Assembly: GCA_963732775.1 (NCBI GenBank)
Contig: CAVTAR010000003.1
Span: 1 to 64,000 of the forward strand
Direction: 5' to 3'
Length of the DNA: 64,000 bases
DNA from: CAVRQM01 sp963732775
GTDB lineage: Bacteria > Pseudomonadota > Alphaproteobacteria > Acetobacterales > Acetobacteraceae
Shown here: piece after piece, positions 54,871-63,161 of the stretch
Numbering within the stretch: position 1 is the stretch's first letter
How the letters are laid out: the number at the start of each line of letters is the position of its first letter
Translations under genes and position numbers: made by a program
The notes under the pieces: model-generated
Databases searched by the model: none
What the model was told of the DNA's origin: nothing
The model's input: the letters and a program-made list of their open reading frames with translations, nothing else

Positions 54871-56177
54871 CGGATCATGGCAGGTTGCTCCAGCACGGCA
54901 TCGAGCGCCGCGATCCGCGCCAGCGCCGCGCGCATCGCCCGCTCGCTCGTCTCGTGCGTCACCAGCACCACCGGCACCGCCTCGCCCGGGCTGCGGCCGC
55001 GCTGCAACATGCTCTCCAGCGACACGCCGGCGTCGCGCAGTGCCGCGGTCACGTCGGCGATCACCCCGGCCCGGTCCACCACCATCAGGCGCAGATAATA
55101 GGCCCCGACGTGCGATTCGATCGGCACCGCCGGCGCATTCGACAGTGCGCCGGAGGCCGCCCCCCAGACAGGCGTGGTGCGCCCGCGCGCGATGTCGATC
55201 AGGTCGGCGACGACGGCCGACGCGGTCGGCCCCGCTCCGGCGCCGCGGCCCTCCAGCATGACGCGGCCGGAGAAGTCGCCCTCGGCCACGACCGCGTTGA
55301 ACACGCCGTCGACGCGGGCGATCGGCGAGGCCTGCGGCACCATGCAGGGATGCACGCGCGCCTCGATCCCGGCCTCGGTCGCGCGCGCGATGCCGAGCAG
55401 CTTGATGCGATAGCCGAGCTCGCCGGCGAAGCCGATGTCCATGGCCGAGACGCGGCGGATGCCCTCGACGTACACCTCGTGGAACGCCACCGGCCGGCCG
55501 AACGCCAGGGCGGCCAGGATGGCGAGCTTGTGCGCGGCGTCGATGCCGTCGACGTCGAAGCCCGGGTCGGCCTCGGCGTAGCCCAGGCGTTGCGCGTCGG
55601 CCAGCACCTCGGCGAACTCGCGCCCGCGCTCGCGCATCACCGTCAGGATGTAGTTGCAGGTGCCGTTCAGGATGCCGGCGACCCGGCCGATGCGGTTGCC
55701 GGCCAGGCCCTCGCGCAGCGCCTTGATGGCCGGGATGCCGCCGGCCACCGCCGCCTCGAAGGCCAGCGCGACGCCCGCCGCCTCGGCGCGGGCGGCGAGG
55801 GCCGCGCCATGCACGGCCAGCAGCGCCTTGTTGGCCGTCACCACCGGGCGGCCGGCCGCGAGCGCGGTCTCCACCACGGCGCGCGCGACGCCGTCCGCGC
55901 CGCCGATCGCCTCCACCACCACGTCGACCGCCGGGTCGGCCGCCAGCGCCGTCGCGTCGTCGAACCAGCGCAGGCCCGCCAGCGCCACTCCCCGGGCGCG
56001 AGCGGCATCGCGGGCGGAGACGGCGACCACGACCACCGGCCGGCCGGCGCGTGCGGCGATCAGGTCGGCGTTCTGCCGCAGCATGGCGAGCACGCCGCTG
56101 CCCACCGTGCCAAGCCCGGCCACGCCGACCGAGAGCGGGCCGACCGAGAGGGGCCCCACCGACAGCCGGGCAGTCAC
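54855..56177 (-). CDS. hom: Homoserine dehydrogenase
   Basis: The NAD(P)-dependent step from aspartate semialdehyde to homoserine in threonine/methionine synthesis. 440 residues with the dinucleotide motif VGVAGLGTVGSGVLAML, catalytic-region ILNGTCNYILTVMRERG and ADPGFDVDGIDAAHKLAIL, and a C-terminal ACT domain (LRLMVVDRAGVIADVTAAL) for feedback control. The N-terminus contains LSVGP repeated in tandem (LSVGPLSVGPLSVG), and the 3' end also carries a 15-nt tandem repeat. An ATG upstream of the repeats is used here; the enzyme fold itself starts at VGVAG. Confidence 0.94.
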   Translation of the reverse strand: MTARLSVGPLSVGPLSVGVAGLGTVGSGVLAMLRQNADLIAARAGRPVVVVAVSARDAARARGVALAGLRWFDDATALAADPAVDVVVEAIGGADGVARAVVETALAAGRPVVTANKALLAVHGAALAARAEAAGVALAFEAAVAGGIPAIKALREGLAGNRIGRVAGILNGTCNYILTVMRERGREFAEVLADAQRLGYAEADPGFDVDGIDAAHKLAILAALAFGRPVAFHEVYVEGIRRVSAMDIGFAGELGYRIKLLGIARATEAGIEARVHPCMVPQASPIARVDGVFNAVVAEGDFSGRVMLEGRGAGAGPTASAVVADLIDIARGRTTPVWGAASGALSNAPAVPIESHVGAYYLRLMVVDRAGVIADVTAALRDAGVSLESMLQRGRSPGEAVPVVLVTHETSERAMRAALARIAALDAVLEQPAMIRIEPA

Positions 56178-56245
56178 GCGCGAGCCCGGGCGCGCGGGCC
56201 GGCGGCGAGCGGCACGATGGCGTGGCTCAGCGGATCAGGCCGGGC

Positions 56246-57253
56246 TCAGCGGATCAGGCGGACGACGCCGCCCTGTCCGGCGGCCTCGGCGTCGATGCGG
56301 ATGGCGCTGGCGGGCACGCCCGCGCCCTCCAGTGCCGCCGCGATAGCGCGCGCCCGCGCCAGCGCCAGCGGGATGGCCGCCTGCTGCGCCGCCGGCTCGG
56401 TCCCGGCCGCCTCGCCGAAGCCGAGCACCGCGACCGTGCCGCCGCCGCGCCGCCCGGCGATCGCCCGCAGTCCCGGCAGGGCGGCGCTCGGCAGCACGCC
56501 CGAGCCGGCCGGGAAGGCGACCGCGTCGACAGCGCTCGCCACCGGCGCCGCCGGGGCGGCCGCGGGCGGCGGTGGAGGAGCGGGGGGCGGCGTCGGTGCG
56601 GTCGCCTGGACGACGCCGGGCAAGGCGGGCGGCGGCGGCGGCTGGTCGGGGATCGCCGGCAGGGCTCCGGCCGGCGCGGCGGCTTGTCCCTCGCTCGGCG
56701 CGGCCGCAACCGGGCCCAGCGGCGTGGCCTGCACCGCCGGCACCGGCGCCCGCTTCGGGGCCGCGGGCCCGGGCGCGGGCGGGGACACGGGCACAGGAGC
56801 AGGCGGGGCCGAGGCGGTCGCGAGCGAGGCGTTCGAGGCCTCGGAATCGGCTGACGCCGGGGGCGGCGGCGCGATCGGCGCCGGGGTCGGCAGCCTCGTG
56901 CCGGCGGGCGGCAGGGGGGCGAGACTCGCGTCGTATTGCGCGTGGCGGCGGTCGGCGATCAGCGCGTTGGCGATCTGGCCCCGCTGCGCCGCATCCGATC
57001 CCGTGGGCCGGTCTGGCACGCTGGCGAGGTTCGGATACGGTGCGTCAGCATTCGGCGGCGGCGGCCGGGCGTCGGCCACCGGACCGCCCTCCAGATCGTG
57101 CCACCAGGCCACCGGGTCGATGCCGGACAGGCTGGAGCAGCCCGCCAGGGCCAGCGTCGCGGCCACGGCGACGGCGCGTACGGCCGGACGGGACCGACCG
57201 GCTTGAACGCTGTCGGTGCCGAGCCTAATCCTTGGGCATTCTCCGCCGGTCAT
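56246..57253 (-). CDS. Proline-rich lipoprotein with an OmpA-like C-terminal domain
   Basis: 335 residues. A lipobox lies in AATLALAGCSS, then DPVAWWHDLEGG, a very long Pro/Ala linker (about residues 100-230), and a C-terminal 100 residues (VAFPAGSGVLPSAALPGLRA, VAVLGFGEAAGTEP, ALARARAIAAALEGAGVPASAIRI) resembling an OmpA-family peptidoglycan-binding fold. This suggests an outer-membrane-anchored envelope tether. The N-terminal start is uncertain: the lipobox is 40 residues in from ATG 57253. Divergent from phaC. Confidence 0.72.
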   Translation of the reverse strand: MTGGECPRIRLGTDSVQAGRSRPAVRAVAVAATLALAGCSSLSGIDPVAWWHDLEGGPVADARPPPPNADAPYPNLASVPDRPTGSDAAQRGQIANALIADRRHAQYDASLAPLPPAGTRLPTPAPIAPPPPASADSEASNASLATASAPPAPVPVSPPAPGPAAPKRAPVPAVQATPLGPVAAAPSEGQAAAPAGALPAIPDQPPPPPALPGVVQATAPTPPPAPPPPPAAAPAAPVASAVDAVAFPAGSGVLPSAALPGLRAIAGRRGGGTVAVLGFGEAAGTEPAAQQAAIPLALARARAIAAALEGAGVPASAIRIDAEAAGQGGVVRLIR

Positions 57254-57321
57254 GGTCGCGCCTGCTGCCTCGCCTCGCGCCCCGTGTAGCAGCGGACCGC
57301 CGGTCACGGAAAGGACGCTCG

Positions 57322-59217
57322 ATGGCCGATGCCCGTGGACCGCACGACAAGCCGCCCCCCGCCCCCGCTTCGGGCGCAGAGCCGCCGCCGCCGCCGTTCG
57401 CGCTGCCCGACCCCGGCGAGATGAGCCGCTCGATGGCGAGCATCGCCCAGCGCTCGCAGCGGCTGGTGCTCGACTGGATGCGCCGCCAGAGCGATGGCCC
57501 CGGAGATGACGGCGCTGGCGGCGGTGGCCTTGGCAGCGGTGGGGCGGGCAGCCTCGATCCGCTCAACATGACCGGCGCCTTCGTGCAGATGACGGCGCGC
57601 CTGATGGCCGATCCCGCGCGGCTGATGCAGGCGCAGTTCGGCTTCTGGCAGGACGCGGTCTCGCTGTGGCAGCAGACCGCCAACCGCATGATGGGCCTGC
57701 CGGCCGAGCCGGTGATCGAGGCCGACCCGAAGGACCGGCGGTTCAAGGACGAGGGCTGGCGCGACAACGAGGTGTTCGACTTCGTCAAGCAGTCCTATCT
57801 GCTGTCTGCCCGCTTCATCCAGGACACGGTGCGGCAAGTCGACGGCCTCGATGCGAAGACCTCCCAGAAGCTTGATTTCTACACGCGCCAGTTCGTCGAC
57901 GCGATGAGCCCGAGCAACTTCGTCCTGACGAACCCGGAGGTGCTGCGCCGCACCGCCGAGAGCGGCGGCGAGAACCTGGTCCGCGGCCTCAACAACCTGC
58001 TGGGCGACCTGGAGCGCGGGCGCGGCAAGCTGCGCATCCGCATGACCGACGCCGATGCGTTCGACATCGGCGGCAACATCGCCAACACGCCGGGCAAGGT
58101 GGTGTATCAGAACGACCTGATGCAGCTCGTGCAGTACGCACCCACCACGGCGCGGGTCCATGCCCGGCCGCTGCTGATCGTGCCGCCCTGGATCAACAAG
58201 TTCTACATCCTGGACCTGCGCCCGAAGAACAGCTTCGTCCGCTGGGCGGTGGCGCAGGGCCACACGGTGTTCGTGGTGTCCTGGGTCAATCCCGACGAGC
58301 GGCTGGCCGAGAAGGGCTTCGACGACTACATGCGCGAAGGCCTCCTGACCGCACTCGACACGATCGAGCAGGCGACCGGCGAGGCGCGGATCAACGCGAT
58401 CGGCTACTGCCTGGGCGGCACGCTGCTCGCCTGCACGCTGGCCTGGATGGCCGCGCACGACGACCAGCGGGTCGCGACGGCGACGTTTTTCGTGACGCTT
58501 CTGGATTTTGCCGAATCCGGCGAGCTGAAGGTGTTCATCGACGAGGAGCAGTTGCGCGCGCTGGAGGAGAAGATGCAGCGTCGCGGCTACCTGGAGGGCG
58601 GCGAGATGGCCGACACCTTCAACATGCTGCGCGCCAACGACCTGATCTGGTCGTTCGTGGTCAACAACTACCTGCTGGGCCGCGACCCGTTCCCGTTCGA
58701 CCTGCTGCACTGGAACAGCGATTCGACGCGCATGCCGGCACGCATGCACAGCTTCTACCTGCGCAACATGTACCAGGCGAACCGGCTGATCGAGCCGGGC
58801 GGCATCACGCTGGACGGCACGCCGATCGACCTGTCGCGCATCACCGTGCCGGCCTACTTCCTGTCGACGCGCGAGGACCATATCGCGCCGTGGCGCAGCA
58901 CCTATCGCGGCACGCAGGTGCTGGGCGGCGGCGAGATGCGCTTCGTGCTCGCCGCGTCGGGCCATATCGCCGGCGTCATCAACCCGCCGGAGGGCGGCAA
59001 GTACAGCCACTGGATCAATCCCGCCCTGCCGGCCGAGCCCGAGGCCTGGCTGGCGGGCGCCACCGAGATCGCCGGCTCCTGGTGGCCGGACTGGCAGCGC
59101 TGGGTGGCCGGACGGGACGGCGGCCAGGGCATGGTGCCGGCGCGCGACCCGGGCTGCGGCGCCGTCCCGGCGCTGGAGGAGGCGCCGGGGTCGTATGTGC
59201 GGGTGGTGGCGAGCTAG
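57322..59217 (+). CDS. phaC: Class I poly(3-hydroxyalkanoate) synthase
   Basis: It polymerises hydroxyacyl-CoA to PHA storage granules. 631 residues; the lipase-box-like GYCLGG places the catalytic Cys at 363. Other blocks are PPWINKFYILDLRPKNSFVRW, DLIWSFVVNNYLLG, DLLHWNSDSTRMP and EDHIAPWRSTYRG with the catalytic Asp/His region (ASGHIAGVINPP). AAGGA stands 6 nt before ATG 57322. The first 80 residues are Pro/Gly-rich and probably disordered. The gene is single; no phaA/B nearby. It suits acetyl-CoA-rich photoheterotrophic growth. Confidence 0.95.
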   Translation: MADARGPHDKPPPAPASGAEPPPPPFALPDPGEMSRSMASIAQRSQRLVLDWMRRQSDGPGDDGAGGGGLGSGGAGSLDPLNMTGAFVQMTARLMADPARLMQAQFGFWQDAVSLWQQTANRMMGLPAEPVIEADPKDRRFKDEGWRDNEVFDFVKQSYLLSARFIQDTVRQVDGLDAKTSQKLDFYTRQFVDAMSPSNFVLTNPEVLRRTAESGGENLVRGLNNLLGDLERGRGKLRIRMTDADAFDIGGNIANTPGKVVYQNDLMQLVQYAPTTARVHARPLLIVPPWINKFYILDLRPKNSFVRWAVAQGHTVFVVSWVNPDERLAEKGFDDYMREGLLTALDTIEQATGEARINAIGYCLGGTLLACTLAWMAAHDDQRVATATFFVTLLDFAESGELKVFIDEEQLRALEEKMQRRGYLEGGEMADTFNMLRANDLIWSFVVNNYLLGRDPFPFDLLHWNSDSTRMPARMHSFYLRNMYQANRLIEPGGITLDGTPIDLSRITVPAYFLSTREDHIAPWRSTYRGTQVLGGGEMRFVLAASGHIAGVINPPEGGKYSHWINPALPAEPEAWLAGATEIAGSWWPDWQRWVAGRDGGQGMVPARDPGCGAVPALEEAPGSYVRVVAS

Positions 59218-59230
59218 CGGCAACCCGCGC

Positions 59231-60934
59231 TCAGCTCTCCGGCAGCCCGGCCGTCCGCAAGTCGCTGATGAGGGCCTGCTTCAGCGGCGCGATCAGGGGA
59301 AAGCGCGCTTCGGCAACCAGGCTGTCGTGCGGATTGGCCTGGCGCCAGGCACCCATGGCGGTCCGCGCCTCGTCCACGCGCCCGAGCCGCACCAGCGTGG
59401 CCGCCAACGTCACGCCGAACACGGCGGGTGGGGCCTTGCGAAATGCCTCGAGCGCCTCGCGGTAGCGGCCGGCCAGGTAGTAGGCCCAGCCCAGGTTGCC
59501 GACATACCACTCCGGAGGGTTCGGGGCATGCTCGACCGCCCACCGCGCATGGGCAACCCCCTCGTCGAGGAGACCGGCATTGACCATGCACCACGACACA
59601 TCGGAACGCAGCATGGTGTCGTAGGGAGCCATCTGCAGCGCCTCGCGGGCCTGCAGGATGGAGTGGGCGAAATCCTCGCCGCGCCATTGATACACGGTGG
59701 CCAGCGTCCAGTGGTTCAGGAAGGCGACGAGCGGCGACTTCGGTTCGATCCGGTCGGATTGCTGGAGCAGTTCCCACGCACGGGCGACGTCACCCTCGAT
59801 GTCGTCGCTGGCGTAGTTCATGAACTGCCACTGGAGCGCGATGGCGACCTTGGTACGCAGTAGCGCGGAATCCGGAAACGACCGCAGCCCTTCCTGCCAG
59901 ATTTGCCGCGCGGTTATGACGTCCGGCTTCGTGAAGCGAAAAAAGAAAGCGTGGCCGCGTACGGCGTAGTCGTATTCGCCGAGGCTCGGGGTTGCCTTGC
60001 GCCAGGCGTCACGCACGTCCTGCTGGTAGACAGCGCCCTGGAAGCCGGAGACCGATTGGTAGATACGATCGGCGACATCCTCCTGCATGGCGAGCAAGTC
60101 GGTGCCGGTGGCGTCGAACCGGCTGGCCCACATGCCGAGGCCGGTGCGCGTATCAAACAATTGCGCGGTGATCCTGACCTTGTCCACACCCTTCATAAGC
60201 TGGCCTTGCAGAACATAATCCGCTCCAACTTCACGTGCCGCCGCGATGGCGCCGCGAACCTTGGTTGCCGGCGCAAGGGGTGCCGCGACCACCTGCATCG
60301 TCGGGAACGTGGCGAGCTGGATTTCGAGATGCTGGGTGACGCCATCGGCGAAATAGTCCTGTGCGTTGTCGCCGCTGATGTTGGCGAGCGGCAGGACGAT
60401 GATCTTGACGGGGTGCGTCGCCGCCGGCTGCTCGTGCGACAGCCGCACGACGCCTGCCGCCAGTGCTGCGAACCCGACGACGATGCCGCCGCCGATCAAG
60501 GCAAGCCTGCGGGTCGGTAGCGGGATCGCTGGCGCGATGGTCGCCTCCGCGCCGCCTGCTGGCTCGACCGCCGCTGACCGGTCCGTCTTTTCCGCCGTCA
60601 CAGGTGCGCAGAATCTGTATCCGATCCCGGGCACGGTCACGACCAGCTTCGGCTCCCTCGGATCTTCCTCGATCTTGCGACGCAGGCGGCCGACCATCAT
60701 GTCGACGCTGCGGTCGAACGGATCGCCACGCCGTCCGGCCACGGCGTCGAGCAAGGCGTCCCTGCTCAGGACCCGTCCAGGCTGCCGCGCGAACGTCCGA
60801 AGCATGACAAATTCGCCGCGCGTGAGATCGACCGATTTGCCGTGCCTGTCGATCAGCGTGCAACCGTCAAGGTCGAGCATAAATCCCGCGAACCGCAGCG
60901 GAAGGCTCTCTCGGACAAGCAGTCCGTCGACCAT
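59231..60934 (-). CDS. CadC-like membrane regulator: winged helix, TM helix, periplasmic TPR
   Basis: 567 residues. An OmpR/PhoB-type winged-helix domain (DLTRGEFVMLRTFARQPGRVLSR, DRSVDMMVGRLRRKIEED, VTVPGIGYRFC) is followed by one membrane helix (LALIGGGIVVGFAALAAGVV), a TolB-N-like domain (VLPLANISGDNAQDYFADGVTQHLE) and several TPR helices to the end. GGAGG stands 7 nt before ATG 60934. There is no receiver domain, so sensing is direct, as in CadC. It is divergent from a secreted protein gene (61106) that it may control. Confidence 0.88.
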   Translation of the reverse strand: MVDGLLVRESLPLRFAGFMLDLDGCTLIDRHGKSVDLTRGEFVMLRTFARQPGRVLSRDALLDAVAGRRGDPFDRSVDMMVGRLRRKIEEDPREPKLVVTVPGIGYRFCAPVTAEKTDRSAAVEPAGGAEATIAPAIPLPTRRLALIGGGIVVGFAALAAGVVRLSHEQPAATHPVKIIVLPLANISGDNAQDYFADGVTQHLEIQLATFPTMQVVAAPLAPATKVRGAIAAAREVGADYVLQGQLMKGVDKVRITAQLFDTRTGLGMWASRFDATGTDLLAMQEDVADRIYQSVSGFQGAVYQQDVRDAWRKATPSLGEYDYAVRGHAFFFRFTKPDVITARQIWQEGLRSFPDSALLRTKVAIALQWQFMNYASDDIEGDVARAWELLQQSDRIEPKSPLVAFLNHWTLATVYQWRGEDFAHSILQAREALQMAPYDTMLRSDVSWCMVNAGLLDEGVAHARWAVEHAPNPPEWYVGNLGWAYYLAGRYREALEAFRKAPPAVFGVTLAATLVRLGRVDEARTAMGAWRQANPHDSLVAEARFPLIAPLKQALISDLRTAGLPES

Positions 60935-61105
60935 CGCGCATCCTCCCCAGCTCACCAGCCGGTCGGCGGCGCCGTGCCGGCACCGACGGCACGAAGTTAC
61001 ACTCTTGTTACCGAAAAGTCCTTGCATCGTCAATCAGGTGTTTCGTGCTGCCCCGCACGGTCGCCGGGTGGGGCGCATCGGGCGTCTCCGGGGAGGAACA
61101 CCACA

Positions 61106-61615
61106 ATGGATCACTCTGACACCACCGCGCGCCGCGTGCGCGGCGGCTTGGCGGCACTGGCCGCGACGCTCCTGCTCGGCGCACCGCTCGCGCGGGCGGC
61201 AGACTTCCCGAAGTCGGGCGAGGCCACCTTCGACGTTTACCTGACCGGCAAGCTACTCATGAACGCGGAGACCACGGTCGGCAACGGCGAGCTGTGGCAG
61301 GAACTCGGCGTAACCCACAACGTCAAGGGCGAGCAGCCGTTCGACCGGTTGGACGACGTCTGCCTCGGCCAGGACACCGCCTTGGATGGTAAGCCCACTC
61401 GTGGCTTCGGCACCTGCGTCAAGACCGACAAGGACGGCGACAAGATCCTCGTCACGTTCGGCGAGGTGAAGGACCACTGGGCCATCGTCGGCGGCACCGG
61501 AAAGTATAAGGGCATCGTTGGCACGGGCACCAGCACGCCCTACGACATGATCCGCGACCAGCCCCGCGAATGGAGCGCCGTCGCGCACGAGACGATCAAG
61601 TGGCGGATCGAGTAG
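61106..61615 (+). CDS. Secreted protein of unknown function
   Basis: 169 residues. A Tat-like or Sec signal (MDHSDTTARRVRGGLAALAATLLLG, cleavage near ARA-ADF), then a beta-rich domain with a Cys pair (DDVCLGQDTALDG ... FGTCVKTDKDGDKILVTFGEVK) and GGTGKYKGIVGTGTSTPYDM, a motif typical of allene-oxide-cyclase-like or dirigent-like barrel proteins. GGGGAGG precedes the ATG. The divergent CadC-like regulator is the probable controller. Confidence 0.7.
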   Translation: MDHSDTTARRVRGGLAALAATLLLGAPLARAADFPKSGEATFDVYLTGKLLMNAETTVGNGELWQELGVTHNVKGEQPFDRLDDVCLGQDTALDGKPTRGFGTCVKTDKDGDKILVTFGEVKDHWAIVGGTGKYKGIVGTGTSTPYDMIRDQPREWSAVAHETIKWRIE

Positions 61616-61637
61616 CGCGACGGCGGTGCCCGGCCAG

Positions 61638-62210
61638 CTAGCCGCAGTTCTGGGTGAACTGGCAGTTGACGGTGATGTCGGCGTTGGCGTTCTGGGCGGC
61701 CACGTTGGCCTGCTGCAGGTAGGGCAGGTTCGACAGCAGCGCGATCGTGCCGGCCGGGCCGCGCGTGAACACCGAGGCCGGCAGCGCCGCCGAGGCCGTC
61801 GCCGTGTCGCCGGCCTCGAGCGCGTCGGCGGCTCGGATCAGGCCGTTGACCACCGCCTGCGACGGCGTGCCTGGTGCGACGGCCAGGTAGCTGCGCACCT
61901 CCGCGCGGCCTTGCAGCATCCGGAGCTTGGTGGTGGCCGGGATGCCGCTCCAGTGCGGGTTGGTGTAGAGCGCGCCGGCCAGGTAGTCGATCGAGGCCAG
62001 CGCGCGGGCCGCCTCGCCCGGCTGGCCCGCCGTGCGCGAGCGCTCGCCGAGCGCGTAGCTGGCGGTCTGGATCGCGCCCTGGTCGGACAGCACCGGGGTG
62101 CCGCCGCCGGTGAGCGGCATGATCGCGGTGTCGGGGACGAACGCGGTACCGCAGGCGGCGGTGGCGGCGAGGACGGTGGCGCACAGGGCGCGGGCGAACG
62201 AGATTGGCAT
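61638..62210 (-). CDS. Putative lipoprotein, helical, unknown function
   Basis: 190 residues. Signal MPISFARALCATVLAATAAC ends in a lipobox-like Cys20. The mature part is Ala-rich and helical (DQGAIQTASYALGERSRTAGQPG, ASIDYLAGALYTNPHWSGIP) and ends in a Cys pair (NCQFTQNCG). I do not recognise a named family. Convergent with the secreted protein to its left (22-nt gap). Confidence 0.65.
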   Translation of the reverse strand: MPISFARALCATVLAATAACGTAFVPDTAIMPLTGGGTPVLSDQGAIQTASYALGERSRTAGQPGEAARALASIDYLAGALYTNPHWSGIPATTKLRMLQGRAEVRSYLAVAPGTPSQAVVNGLIRAADALEAGDTATASAALPASVFTRGPAGTIALLSNLPYLQQANVAAQNANADITVNCQFTQNCG

Positions 62211-62335
62211 CGGAAACTCCGTGGGCGCCTGGACAGCAGGCTTCTGTCGTGCAGGTGGCGCGCACGGTCGGGTTTCGCTAGATGGGCAGGTGCTCCTGCA
62301 CCGCGGCGCAAGCAGGGCCAGTCGGGGATGACGGC

Positions 62336-62620
62336 ATGACGTTCGACCGCCTCGTGTTCATCGACAGGCTGAAGGAGGCTGGCGTCGAGGAGCCGGTCGC
62401 CCGCGCGCACGCGGAGGCCTTGCGCGATGCGCTGTTCGAGACGGTGGCGACCAAGGCCGACCTGAAGGATTTGGTTCAGGCGCTGAGGGCAGACCTGAAG
62501 GACGCCGTGCAGAGCCTTGACCGGAAGATCGACGTCACCGCTCGGGACCTCATCATCAAGGGCGCGGGCGGGCTGATCGCCATCGCCACCCTGATCGTCG
62601 GGCTGAAACTGTTCGGCTGA
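62336..62620 (+). CDS. DUF1640-like coiled-coil protein with C-terminal membrane anchor
   Basis: 94 residues: MTFDRLVFIDRLKEAGVEEP, then AEALRDALFETVATKADLKDLVQALRADLKDAVQSLD (heptad coiled coil) and a C-terminal membrane helix (GGLIAIATLIVGLKLFG). This matches short bacterial members of the coiled-coil DUF1640 (CCDC90-like) group, often found as small accessory or phage-derived genes. Function unknown. Confidence 0.7.
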   Translation: MTFDRLVFIDRLKEAGVEEPVARAHAEALRDALFETVATKADLKDLVQALRADLKDAVQSLDRKIDVTARDLIIKGAGGLIAIATLIVGLKLFG

Positions 62621-62632
62621 CGCGGCAGCCGA

Positions 62633-63160
62633 CTAGGCGGCGGCGAGCCCGGCCCGGAAGCGCGCCGCAAGCTTCACGTAGTGCGCGGCGTTGTGGGCGA
62701 AGCGCTCGCGTTCGAACTCCGGCATCACGCGCACCAGCCGGGCGGGCGCGCCCTGCCACAGCTCCCAGGGGCGAATGCGCTTGCCGGGCGTCAGCAGGCC
62801 GCCGGCCGCCAGCATCCCGCCCTGCTCGATCACCGCGCCGTCCAGCACCGTCGCCCCCATGCCGACGAAGGCGCGATCCTCCAGCGTGCAGGCGTGGATG
62901 ATGGCGGCGTGGCCGATCGTCACGTCGTCGCCGATGATTGTCGGCAGGCCGGCATCGCTGATGTGCACGATAGTGCCGTCCTGGATGTTGCTGCGCGCGC
63001 CGACGCGGATCGGCATGTCGTCGCCGCGCAGCACGCAGCCGAACCAGACGCTGCTCTCCTCGCCCAGCCCGACATCGCCGATCACCGTCGCGGTGGGTGC
63101 GACGAAGGCGGTGGCGGCGATGCGCGGCGCCACCCCGTCGAGCGACCAGAGCGGGCCCAT
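62633..63160 (-). CDS. Gamma-carbonic-anhydrase-family (YrdA/PaaY-like) protein
   Basis: A left-handed beta-helix trimer protein of 175 residues with hexapeptide repeats. Metal-binding His residues are in DGTIVHISD and IGHAAIIHACTLEDRAFVG. WFGCVLRGDDMPIRVGARSNIQ is characteristic of the family. Whether it hydrates CO2 or acts on an acyl-CoA is unknown. The ATG is 1 nt beyond the argC stop, so the two are translated together. Confidence 0.85.
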   Translation of the reverse strand: MGPLWSLDGVAPRIAATAFVAPTATVIGDVGLGEESSVWFGCVLRGDDMPIRVGARSNIQDGTIVHISDAGLPTIIGDDVTIGHAAIIHACTLEDRAFVGMGATVLDGAVIEQGGMLAAGGLLTPGKRIRPWELWQGAPARLVRVMPEFERERFAHNAAHYVKLAARFRAGLAAA

Positions 63161-63161
63161 G

